NCBI GenBank assembly: GCA_031267635.1
Contig: JAIRYX010000036.1
Coordinates: forward strand, 1 to 7,700
Source of the DNA: Planctomycetaceae bacterium
GTDB lineage: Bacteria; Planctomycetota; Planctomycetia; Pirellulales; Thermoguttaceae
Length of the DNA stretch: 7,700 bases
Direction: 5' to 3'
This document shows, piece by piece, positions 1 through 6,051 of the stretch. The position numbers and the translations under genes were made by a program. Within the stretch, counting starts at the first letter, position 1, and each line of letters begins with the position of its first letter. The notes under the pieces are model-generated. The model saw nothing but the letters and a program-made list of their open reading frames with translations, did not search any database and had not been told where the DNA came from.

Positions 1-168
1 GTGAAAAAGAAATGCTTGTATAACGTTTATTATGAAACCTTCGAACAGTTCAAAGGAGGAATCAACGATTGCCTGGAACAAATTGATCAACAATATAAAG
101 AAGAAGTCGCAACACTCATGAACCCAGAATTCCAAAACTTTAAAAACTATAAAATATTGCTTGCGTAA
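1..168 (+). CDS. IS630-family transposase, C-terminal end only (partial at left edge)
   Basis: An open frame runs in from the left edge and stops at TAA 166-168, giving 55 residues. The GTG at base 1 is probably an internal valine codon, because no start or ribosome-binding site can be seen. The peptide contains YNVYYETFEQFKGGI, then a glutamine/glutamate-rich stretch, then LMNPEFQNF near the end. This pattern (YN-YYE-F--FK, then a charged helix, then L---FQ-F) is what I recall for the extreme C-terminus of IS630 (Tc1/mariner-like) DDE transposases. The catalytic DDE residues would lie to the left of the window, so activity cannot be judged. IS630 elements insert at TA dinucleotides, which matches the TA-ended small elements nearby. 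It could instead be a decayed fragment. The family call rests on pattern recognition only. Confidence 0.6.
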   Translation: MKKKCLYNVYYETFEQFKGGINDCLEQIDQQYKEEVATLMNPEFQNFKNYKILLA

Positions 169-525
169 TGTGTACTATGCTCAACCAACGGCAGGTATAC
201 CTCGCACAAAATGTTCAAAATCATTGATCAAAATGGGATTGCATTTTTAGGAAATATTTGTTATAATTTTAACATACACCTCGTAACAGGATTTTGAGTA
301 AGTTTATTAGCGCACGATGCCTAACAGGAGTATATTTGAATGGTGTACCAACACTTGGTGGCACAACCATCAAACATTAAATATTAATAGGACAAAGATT
401 TTGCCAATTCTTTATCATAGTACAATAGATGACGACTATTCAGTATAATTTGCTTTAGGAGAATATTTTCAAGATAAAACGGATCGGTAAACATCTTACT
501 GAAAGGATTTAATAAGGTATTGATA
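169..525. other. AT-rich spacer with no convincing gene
   Basis: This spacer separates the transposase end from the small membrane protein. It contains a 10-base palindrome (AGGTATACCT, 193-202), a good sigma70-like promoter (239-267, listed separately), and a second TATAAT at 444-449 without a clear -35 box, which lies about 75 bases before the next gene. A 43-codon frame at 317-448 has an ATG but no ribosome-binding site and no recognisable protein. The 12-mer AGGAGTATATTT at 326-337 is identical to the right boundary of the inverted-repeat element ending at 1168, so an element end may lie near 334. Confidence 0.5.
239..267 (+). promoter_or_regulatory. Sigma70-like promoter, extended -10
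   Basis: TTGCAT (239-244), a 17-base spacer, then TATAAT (262-267) preceded by TGT, which forms an extended -10. Spacing and hexamers fit a housekeeping-sigma promoter. Transcription would start near 274 and run towards the small membrane protein about 250 bases downstream. Nineteen bases around the -10 recur identically in the queG-nadA spacer (3314-3332). Confidence 0.45.
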
Positions 526-885
526 ATGAAAAATATTGCTTTTTTCTCTTTAATTGTATCATGGTTATCGCTGATTCTTACATTTTGGGGGTTTGTAAAT
601 ATTTGGGATAATAACAATATATTCGGTTTATTGTTTTTTTCGTGTTTCCTAGGTTTTCCAACAGGTATCATTGCATCAGTGTTTGTCGCTCCTCCTTTTT
701 TTCGTTTTTTAGGAGTTGTGTCAACAATTATTTGCTTGTTTGGGATTTCATTAATAAAAATTAAGTTAAATGTATACTCCTCTCACTTGAGTTTTCGGTT
801 TTACGGATGGAGTTCAAACCGGATTTTACGGTATAACAACGTCAATGAAAACAGAAATTTCAAGTGCAAGAAGTATATCTATTAA
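526..885 (+). CDS. Small hydrophobic membrane protein with element-derived C-terminus
   Basis: 119 residues from ATG 526. A TTG six bases upstream is in frame, but AAGG at 514-517 lies 8 bases before the ATG and favours the ATG. Three hydrophobic segments at about residues 4-25, 33-55 and 61-79 predict an inner-membrane protein. WDNNN (27-31) forms the first loop, and a VAPPFFRF stretch (54-61) links helices two and three. I do not recognise the family and assign no function. From codon 83 onward the frame runs inside the inverted-repeat element at 773-877. The last 37 residues, hydrophilic and rich in Ser, Arg, Asn, Lys and Tyr, are therefore translated from inserted DNA, and the stop TAA (883-885) lies just beyond it. 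The original protein was probably longer or ended differently, so this may be a truncated gene. No partner gene is adjacent. Confidence 0.45.
   Translation: MKNIAFFSLIVSWLSLILTFWGFVNIWDNNNIFGLLFFSCFLGFPTGIIASVFVAPPFFRFLGVVSTIICLFGISLIKIKLNVYSSHLSFRFYGWSSNRILRYNNVNENRNFKCKKYIY
773..877. mobile_element. MITE-like inverted-repeat element, copy 1 (105 bp)
   Basis: The left arm (773-802) and right arm (848-877) are 30-base inverted repeats matching at 24 of 30 positions. The outer ends read TATACTCC and AAGTATA. There is no coding capacity of its own. If the terminal TA is a duplicated target, the element is TACTCC...GTA inserted at TA, as expected for IS630/Tc1-mariner-type transposition. It overlaps the 3' part of the gene at 526-885. 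Copies 2 (1061-1168) and 3 (7376-7455, partial) share the ends. Confidence 0.7.
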
Positions 886-895
886 GTTACAATAA

Positions 896-1045
896 TTATC
901 CGATGTCATCAGGAACAAAGACAATGTGAAAGTACGTCTTGTTCCGCATTTTGACTGGAATGATGAAGGCACGTTGTTTAATCCGTTGATCGGTGGTTCG
1001 CCCAAAGATAATATCGGCGAATATGCGATGAAGGGAAATATTTAA
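896..1045 (+). pseudogene. Start-less coding remnant of unknown function
   Basis: An open frame of 49 codons from the stop at 893-895 to TAA 1043-1045. It has no start codon near its beginning and no ribosome-binding site. The peptide includes NVKVRLVPHFDWNDEGTLF, then NPLIGGSP and GEYAMKGNI, and reads like genuine protein. Codons such as GGC, ACG, CCG and CGT are richer in G+C than the surrounding spacer. It lies exactly between the two inverted-repeat elements (773-877 and 1061-1168), which suggests the C-terminal debris of a gene broken by insertion or deletion. I do not recognise the family. It is not in frame with the membrane-protein gene upstream. Confidence 0.35.
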
Positions 1046-1060
1046 TGTTTATGTTAATCT

Positions 1061-1168
1061 TATACTCCTCACATTTGAAAATTCGGTTTTAAGACAATGT
1101 TTATCGTTTATCATGTCCCTAAAGTCCTTTTTTTAATGAAAACTAAAATTTCAAGTGTGAGGAGTATA
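1061..1168. mobile_element. MITE-like inverted-repeat element, copy 2 (108 bp)
   Basis: The left arm (1061-1090) and right arm (1139-1168) are inverted repeats matching at 26 of 30 positions, bounded by TATACTCCTCACA and GTGAGGAGTATA. The interior (1091-1138) is AT-rich and non-coding, and resembles the interior of partial copy 3 more than that of copy 1. The element ends 25 bases before the ATG of the hydrolase at 1194, so it either carries that gene's promoter or forms a long hairpin at the start of its transcript. TA-bounded ends fit IS630-type insertion. Confidence 0.75.
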
Positions 1169-1193
1169 TTTACTAAATTTGGAGAAAAATCAA

Positions 1194-2027
1194 ATGCAAA
1201 AAAGAAGAATATGTTTTGTACGAAATTTTATTATTTTGAATCTCGTTGTTTTAATTTCCGGTTTCTCCTTTTTTATTTTTGCGGAGGAGTTTTCCGGGGA
1301 AAAGGGTGATTGGAACGGATTTGAATCTTATGAATTTGAGGTTGGACAGCGGCAGTGTCGCGTGGTTGTTCCCAAAGAGGCGGCGGCGGGAAAGCTTTGG
1401 GTTTGGCGGGCGGTTTTTTGGGGGCATGAACCGCAAACGGAAATTGCTCTTTTGAACAAAGGATATTATGTTGCGTTTATTAGTTGTAGTGATTTGTTGG
1501 GTTCACCGCAGAATATTAAAGAACGCAACGAATTTTACAATTTTCTTACGGAGAAACACGGCTTTTCAAAAAAGCCGGTTTTGATAGGTATGAGTCGCGG
1601 CGGGTTGTGTTCTTTACGTTGGGCGATTGCTAATCCGACAAAGGTTTCGTGTTTATATATTGATGCTCCGGTTTGTGATTTTAAAAGCTGGCCCGGCGGT
1701 AAGGGGAAAGGCAAAGGCAGTGTTGGCGATTGGCAACAAGTATTGAAACTTTACAAATTGACCGAAGAAGACGCTTTAAAATTTGACGGCAACCCGATTG
1801 ATGCGTTGAAACCGTTGGCGGAGCAGAAGGTACCGATTTTGAGTGTTTGCGGCGACAGTGACGAAGCTGTTCCTTACGAGGAAAATACCGCGATTCTTGC
1901 CGAGCGTTATAAAAAGATGCAAGCTCCAATTGAAGTAATTTTGAAACCCGGAATTGGTCATCATCCACATAGTCTCAAAGCCCCCGCGCCGATTGTCGAA
2001 TTTATTCTCAAAAACACTCAAAAATAA
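1194..2027 (+). CDS. Secreted alpha/beta hydrolase
   Basis: 277 residues from ATG 1194, chosen because GGAGA at 1181-1185 lies 8 bases upstream. An in-frame TTG at 1179 has no such site. Residues 1-30 form a signal peptide: KRR, then a hydrophobic core, ending near IFA/EEF, so the enzyme is probably exported. The nucleophile elbow is IGMSRGG with Ser134. The acid is probably Asp221 or Asp223 in GDSDEAVP, and the histidine is 256 or 257 in GIGHHPHS, giving a complete Ser-Asp-His triad in the usual order. WRAVFWGHEPQ (71-81), DAPVCDFKSWP (157-167) and VPYEEN (226-231) resemble a hydrolase/esterase group I recall from Planctomycetes and related phyla, often in glycan-degrading contexts. Residues 168-175 are a Gly/Lys run. 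The substrate is unknown; an esterase or acetylesterase is plausible. It appears monocistronic, with an inverted-repeat element just upstream and a hairpin downstream. Confidence 0.85.
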   Translation: MQKRRICFVRNFIILNLVVLISGFSFFIFAEEFSGEKGDWNGFESYEFEVGQRQCRVVVPKEAAAGKLWVWRAVFWGHEPQTEIALLNKGYYVAFISCSDLLGSPQNIKERNEFYNFLTEKHGFSKKPVLIGMSRGGLCSLRWAIANPTKVSCLYIDAPVCDFKSWPGGKGKGKGSVGDWQQVLKLYKLTEEDALKFDGNPIDALKPLAEQKVPILSVCGDSDEAVPYEENTAILAERYKKMQAPIEVILKPGIGHHPHSLKAPAPIVEFILKNTQK

Positions 2028-2031
2028 GCGA

Positions 2032-2052
2032 CCCAAACCGGTTTTGTTTGGG
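2032..2052 (+). terminator. Hairpin after the hydrolase gene
   Basis: CCCAAAC (2032-2038), a seven-base loop, then GTTTGGG (2046-2052) form a perfect 7-bp stem starting five bases after the hydrolase stop codon. Only a short, interrupted T-rich stretch follows, so it is a weak intrinsic terminator at best. It sits in the spacer between the converging hydrolase and queG genes. Confidence 0.45.
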
Positions 2053-2149
2053 ATTTGCCATTCCATGACAAATGGGTGTATTATCACAACAAAAAGAAAA
2101 ACATACAAGAGGGAAATTCTAAAAACCTCTCCTCAATGTCGGTAAGTCC

Positions 2150-3226
2150 TCATTTTTCAATAAAGCCATTTTCTTTTACAATTGCAGCGTTACGTTTTAA
2201 CCTTGTCAAACCGAGACGAAAAATTGGCGTCTCGGAAAACTGTTCATGGAATGCCATTTCATCAAGAGATTCGATTTGATTGATGGAAAGCCAACCATAT
2301 TCGAGTTGTTTTCGTAAATTTCTCTGTAATAAAAACTCATCAAAAAATTCCGCCGATAGCGTTTTCACTTTTCTTTTATTGAACGGGCAAACGCTTACGC
2401 ACGTATCGCATCCGAATAAACGATTGCCAACTTGAGAGCGAATTTCAGACGGAATATTACTTCCAGCGTACTCAATGAGCCAATAATTCAGGCACTTTCG
2501 TGCATCAAGCTGATATGGTATATCTAACGCGCCAACCGGACACGTTTTTGCGCATAGTCCGCAATTTTCGCATGATTTTTCTCGCGGCAGACACGAAAGC
2601 GATATTTCCGTACTTATGTTTTGCGAAGGTTCAATATGTAATTCCGCAGTAGAAAGCAAGACGCCAAGAAAAAAACGGCTGCCGTATTGATCATTCAACA
2701 GTAGCGTGTTTTTTCCGATACGTCCTAAACCGGCGCGCATCGCGTATTCGCGTTCAAAAATTGGAGCCGTGTCCACAACAATTCGCGTTGTCGCATTGGG
2801 AAACAACTCGTGATGTTTTTCTGTCAATCGTTTGAGCTTTGCCCGCATTATGTCATGATAATCGTATCCGCGTGCGTATTCCGCAACAACGCCGAATTGT
2901 TCTAATTGCGAAAGCGTTCGTGACATTTGCGGCAGCGGATTTACCGACTCGTAATTTAATGCCACGATCACCAAACTTTTGACGTAGGGCAAAATCGAGT
3001 TCGGATGTTTTCTCGCCTCACGATGACGTTGTAAATAAGTCATACCGCGATTGACGGTATAATTTGTATCGTTAATAACGGAAGTGTCGCCGTGTTTTTT
3101 TTCATCAAGCCACCGCTCAAAAAAAGGATAAGACGCCGACGCTTCGGCACGACAAACACCAACATTGTCTATACCAATTTCATGAGCAAAAGTCATTAAC
3201 TCTTCTGTCTTTTGTTGAACAGGCAT
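2150..3226 (-). CDS. queG: Epoxyqueuosine reductase QueG
   Basis: 358 residues from ATG 3226. An in-frame GTG at 3241 would add five residues; neither start has a clear Shine-Dalgarno site. QueG is a cytosolic cobalamin and iron-sulfur enzyme that reduces epoxyqueuosine to queuosine in the wobble position of tRNAs with GUN anticodons, the last step of queuosine synthesis. Numbering from ATG 3226, VVDTAPIFERE (about 150-160) carries the conserved catalytic Asp152. The ferredoxin-like part has CENCGLCAKTCP (Cys219, 222, 225, 229), then Cys245, then CDTCVSVCP (Cys273, 276, 280), enough for two [4Fe-4S] clusters. A late segment RLGLTRLKRNAAIVKEN matches the conserved RNAA region of the family. 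Length is normal. No other queuosine gene is in the window. It converges on the hydrolase and diverges from nadA. Confidence 0.95.
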   Translation of the reverse strand: MPVQQKTEELMTFAHEIGIDNVGVCRAEASASYPFFERWLDEKKHGDTSVINDTNYTVNRGMTYLQRHREARKHPNSILPYVKSLVIVALNYESVNPLPQMSRTLSQLEQFGVVAEYARGYDYHDIMRAKLKRLTEKHHELFPNATTRIVVDTAPIFEREYAMRAGLGRIGKNTLLLNDQYGSRFFLGVLLSTAELHIEPSQNISTEISLSCLPREKSCENCGLCAKTCPVGALDIPYQLDARKCLNYWLIEYAGSNIPSEIRSQVGNRLFGCDTCVSVCPFNKRKVKTLSAEFFDEFLLQRNLRKQLEYGWLSINQIESLDEMAFHEQFSETPIFRLGLTRLKRNAAIVKENGFIEK

Positions 3227-3300
3227 CGTTTTAAATATCACTAAAAATCATTTTTGAACCTGAAAAATTGCAATTGTAAAAGAAAAATATTCCCCGATCC

Positions 3301-3329
3301 TTGTATGGATCAAAAATATTTGTTATAAT
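3301..3329 (+). promoter_or_regulatory. Candidate nadA promoter, extended -10
   Basis: TTGTAT (3301-3306), a 17-base spacer, then TATAAT (3324-3329) preceded by TGT. This is the best plus-strand sigma70-like site in the 284-base queG-nadA spacer. It would leave a leader of about 175 bases before the nadA ATG at 3511. The leader is very AT-rich and I see no clear riboswitch fold or NAD-repressor operator in it. Confidence 0.4.
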
Positions 3330-3383
3330 TTTTTTTCAATTTTAGCCGCGATACATGCTCATACTCACAATGAACAAAAACTT

Positions 3384-3411
3384 ATTATACATAACGTAGA
3401 TTTTTTGAAAA
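3384..3411 (-). promoter_or_regulatory. Candidate queG promoter
   Basis: On the minus strand, TTTTCA (3411-3406), a 16-base spacer, then TATAAT (3389-3384). A start near 3377 would leave about 150 bases before the queG ATG. It lies downstream of the plus-strand candidate at 3301-3329, so the two transcripts would overlap at their 5' ends. The -35 box is weak. Confidence 0.3.
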
Positions 3412-3510
3412 GAATTTTAAAATACTCAAATATATCTGTACGGATGTTATAAAATTTTATGTTTTTCATGTCTCCTTCGGATTTTTAAAAGTTTTTAGAA
3501 ACAACATTTT

Positions 3511-4629
3511 ATGCCTTTCCCTCAACCATTACACGAATACCGCGCGACATCGGATGCGGAACTTGATTCGCGAATCGTAAATGCCCGCAAAACGTTGGGC
3601 GAAAAGGCGTTAATTCTCGGACATCATTATCAGCGAAGTGAAATTCTTCGTCATGCCGATTTGACCGGCGACAGTTTCGCATTGAGCCGTGCGGCAGCAC
3701 AAATACGAACATGCGATTCCATTCTTTTTTGCGGCGTTCATTTTATGGCGGAAACGGCGTATATTTTGGCAAACTCACCGGAGAATCTTGCCGCGCGAAA
3801 TGGAAAATCGGTAACGGTTTCATTGTCTGAAATGTCGGCGGGATGCTCAATGGCTGATCTTGCGACCGAACAGCAAGTAGAAACTGCCTGGAACGCGATT
3901 GGTCAGATATTTGATACAACGAAAATTGTTCCTATTACTTATGTCAATTCAACTGCCGCGATTAAAGCGTTCTGCGGACGACACGGCGGACTTTCCTGCA
4001 CATCGTCCAATGCCGAAGCGGTTTTGAAATGGGCATTTGCTCACGGTGACCGCGTTTTGTTTTTGCCGGATCAAATGCTTGGACTCAACACTTCGCTCAA
4101 AATGGGCTTGACGCTCGAAGAAACCGCCGTTTGGAATCGCAAAGACGAACAGTTGCACGCGTATTCCGGCGATCCGCAAAAAAGCCGCATCATTCTTTGG
4201 GACGGCTGTTGCGTTATCCATCTTCGTTTCACGGCGGACGCGATTGCCGAAACGCGAGCGAAATACCCCGACGTGAAAATCATTGTCCATCCCGAATGTC
4301 ATCCGTCTGTTGTCGAGCAAGCGGATTGTGTCGGTTCGACAAGTCAAATTATTGAAACGATTGCCGCATCGAAACCGGGAACGGTTTGGGCAGTCGGCAC
4401 GGAATGGCATTTGGTCGAGCGTCTCGGTAAAACATTTTCCAATAAGACCGTGATAAATCTCGGCAACAATCCGTCCGTTTGCCGTACAATGGCATTAACG
4501 CACCTTGCCGATATTTGTTACGTTTTGGAACATCTCGCCGCTAATGATCCGGTCAATCTTGTTACGGTGGATGCTGTCATTGCCGCCGACGCTCGTGTTT
4601 GTTTAGAACGAATGTTAGCGGCAAAATAA
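3511..4629 (+). CDS. nadA: Quinolinate synthase NadA
   Basis: 372 residues from ATG 3511. NadA condenses iminoaspartate with dihydroxyacetone phosphate to quinolinate in de novo NAD synthesis, using a [4Fe-4S] cluster in the cytosol. The three cluster cysteines are visible: Cys112 in EMSAGCSMAD, Cys263 in HPECHPSVV and Cys324 in NPSVCRTM. Substrate-site motifs include LGHHYQ (36-41), DLTGDS (50-55), YVNSTAAIKA (144-153), DQMLGLN (187-193) and GTEWHLVERL (296-305). The three pseudo-symmetric domains are complete, and the length fits the longer NadA forms of about 360-370 residues. No Shine-Dalgarno site precedes the ATG, so the start is supported mainly by ORF extent and family length. nadB and nadC are not in the window. 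The FabZ-like gene follows after 88 bases on the same strand, so the two may share a transcript. Confidence 0.95.
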   Translation: MPFPQPLHEYRATSDAELDSRIVNARKTLGEKALILGHHYQRSEILRHADLTGDSFALSRAAAQIRTCDSILFCGVHFMAETAYILANSPENLAARNGKSVTVSLSEMSAGCSMADLATEQQVETAWNAIGQIFDTTKIVPITYVNSTAAIKAFCGRHGGLSCTSSNAEAVLKWAFAHGDRVLFLPDQMLGLNTSLKMGLTLEETAVWNRKDEQLHAYSGDPQKSRIILWDGCCVIHLRFTADAIAETRAKYPDVKIIVHPECHPSVVEQADCVGSTSQIIETIAASKPGTVWAVGTEWHLVERLGKTFSNKTVINLGNNPSVCRTMALTHLADICYVLEHLAANDPVNLVTVDAVIAADARVCLERMLAAK

Positions 4630-4717
4630 AATTGCAATTTTCCAGTAGTCATCGTTCGATCACTATTCAAACATGGCTGTATTACGCCAATATTTATTTT
4701 ATTTAGTCGAAGTTCTC

Positions 4718-5173
4718 ATGAGCCAACAACAAATTTTCGCCGCGATACCGCATCGCGATCCGTTTTTATTTGTCGATGAAATCGTGCAATGGACTGAACA
4801 CGAGATTGTTTGCAAAAAGACATTTACCGGTAACGAGTTTTTCTTTGCCGGACATTATCCGCATTATCCGATTACGCCGGGAGTCCTTTTGTGCGAGGCG
4901 GCGATGCAGACGGGAGCGATTTTTCTTTCCACGTATTTCAAAAAAACACACGCACTGACAGAACAAGGCGTACCAGTGGTCGGGCGGATGAACGATGTAA
5001 AATTTCGAAAGATTGTACGTCCGGGCGATGAAGTGTTGCTTCACGTTACGTTGACCGATCAAATGAAAGACGTGTTTTTTATGAAAGCGAAAGTAACAGT
5101 CGCCGGTAAAATTGCCGTCACGTTCAATTTTGCTTGCAAAATGGTCAACGAAAATGACGAATCGCAAATGTAA
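4718..5173 (+). CDS. FabZ-like 3-hydroxyacyl-ACP dehydratase (hotdog fold)
   Basis: 151 residues from ATG 4718. An in-frame ATG at 4673 would add 15 hydrophobic residues that the family lacks, so the internal start MSQQQIFAAIPHRDPF is preferred; neither has a good Shine-Dalgarno site. The N-terminal IPHRDPFLFVDEI matches the FabZ PHR-PFL-VD signature. The active-site histidine is His46 in FAGHYPHYPITPG, and the acidic partner is Glu60 in GVLLCEAAMQ on the central helix. GRMNDVKFRKIVRPGD (89-104) matches the conserved F-R-V-PGD strand. These enzymes dehydrate 3-hydroxyacyl-ACP in fatty-acid elongation. The sequence is more divergent than the canonical housekeeping FabZ, and no other fatty-acid gene is adjacent. 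It could be a paralogue acting on a specialised acyl chain, so I give no symbol. It lies 88 bases after nadA. A short palindrome (ATTTTATAAAAT, 5174-5185) follows the stop. Confidence 0.85.
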   Translation: MSQQQIFAAIPHRDPFLFVDEIVQWTEHEIVCKKTFTGNEFFFAGHYPHYPITPGVLLCEAAMQTGAIFLSTYFKKTHALTEQGVPVVGRMNDVKFRKIVRPGDEVLLHVTLTDQMKDVFFMKAKVTVAGKIAVTFNFACKMVNENDESQM

Positions 5174-5392
5174 ATTTTATAAAATCAAATTCTCACGAAG
5201 GTATAGAGTTTTCTAAAAATTAACTCTCCATTCTGGAACTTTGGCATGTTGAGAAATCGTTGCGACTTTACCCAAAAGCTTTATGCATTGCTCGTGAGTT
5301 TCATCATCTGCTCAGCATAAACCTTCCCAAACAGTCTCTTAAAAATCTCAATGACAATGCTTCTCTCGCGACAGTGAATCGATGTTATGCGG

Positions 5393-5424
5393 GTGAGAAA
5401 TTGCGTGTGAGAAATTGCGTGTGA
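5393..5424. repeat. 14-bp tandem repeat, 2.3 copies
   Basis: GTGAGAAATTGCGT occurs at 5393-5406 and 5407-5420 without mismatch, followed by a third partial GTGA. It is non-coding, lies about 220 bases after the FabZ-like gene, and has no visible relation to the inverted-repeat elements. Confidence 0.85.
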
Positions 5425-5834
5425 TGTGTTGATAAAAAACACGATCCGGAATCCAGACACGAAGCAAAAATATAATTTCCACCCGTGTAATCGACGTCGT
5501 CTTACTACAGAAAGACGCTTCTGCTTATTTCACATTTGGGGAATTTGAATAAGGGTTGCAATGAGTATAAAGCCGTTCGGGTAGCTCTATAGTTGATCAA
5601 TGTGGATTTATTGGGTTTGGGCAACTGACGCCATAGTTTTCTATTACGTTTTCAGTATTGTCTCCCCAAAACGAAAGAATCAAAAATAATTACCAATTTC
5701 AATTATAGCGACGCTACCAACTGGAACGGTTTGGGTTCGTGAACGCTTTAAATTTCGCAAATTCTATAAAAATGTTATTTATTTTTTTACGCAAGCTGTT
5801 GCATTTTATAAAAGAATCTGTTATTTTGATACCT

Positions 5835-5863
5835 TTGACAGGATTGTGCGGTTCTATTATGTT
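5835..5863 (+). promoter_or_regulatory. Candidate promoter for the Gfo/Idh/MocA gene
   Basis: A consensus TTGACA (5835-5840), a 17-base spacer, then TATGTT (5858-5863), a moderate -10. Initiation near 5870 would give an untranslated leader of about 180 bases before the ATG at 6052. This is the only full -35 consensus I noticed in the spacer. Confidence 0.35.
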
Positions 5864-6051
5864 AAGAAAATCTCTCTCTCATTTCACTACGAAGAGAACG
5901 CAAAGATGATAGCAAAAGCATAAGGTATTTAGAATTAATATCTTAAATGATTTTTTGTATTAGAAAAGAAATTTTTAGAGTTTGTCTTAATCTTACAAAT
6001 CTGTCGAGATTTTTGTTTATTTCACAACATAAAAAATTGAAAGGTTAATAA

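Larger units (their letters stand above)
5174..6051. other. 878-base spacer without a credible gene
   Basis: No frame in this stretch has both a plausible start and a protein-like sequence. It contains the 14-bp tandem repeat at 5393-5424, a promoter-like TTGACA site at 5835-5863, a weaker TTGCAT-N17-TATTTT at 5799-5827, and an ACTACGAAGAGAACG repeat unit near 5886-5900 related to the inverted repeat at 7235-7301. A 32-codon minus-strand frame ending at TAG 5213-5215 reads like protein (see findings) and may be gene debris. Overall it looks like decayed DNA plus the leader of the oxidoreductase gene. Confidence 0.5.

Noticed and set aside
317..448. 43-codon frame with ATG at 317
   Set aside because: No ribosome-binding site, an unremarkable residue composition, and overlap with a possible element end at 326-337.
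1097..1309. 70-codon plus-strand frame
   Set aside because: It starts inside element copy 2 and runs into the hydrolase gene in another frame, so it is a shadow with no ribosome-binding site.
3949..4410. 153-codon minus-strand frame opposite nadA
   Set aside because: It is antisense to a complete nadA with all cluster cysteines and has no recognisable motif.
4628..4641. Perfect palindrome AAAATTGCAATTTT at the nadA stop codon
   Set aside because: An AT-rich palindrome with no loop, no T-run beyond it and no second copy to suggest an operator; probably chance in AT-rich DNA.
5579..5605. GGGTAGCTCTATAGTTGATC resembles a tRNA D-arm
   Set aside because: No GTTCRA T-arm, anticodon stem or acceptor pairing follows at tRNA spacing.
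5701..5742. Plus-strand peptide NYSDATNWNGLGS followed by a stop
   Set aside because: Too short, with no start and no recognisable family; compatible with chance.
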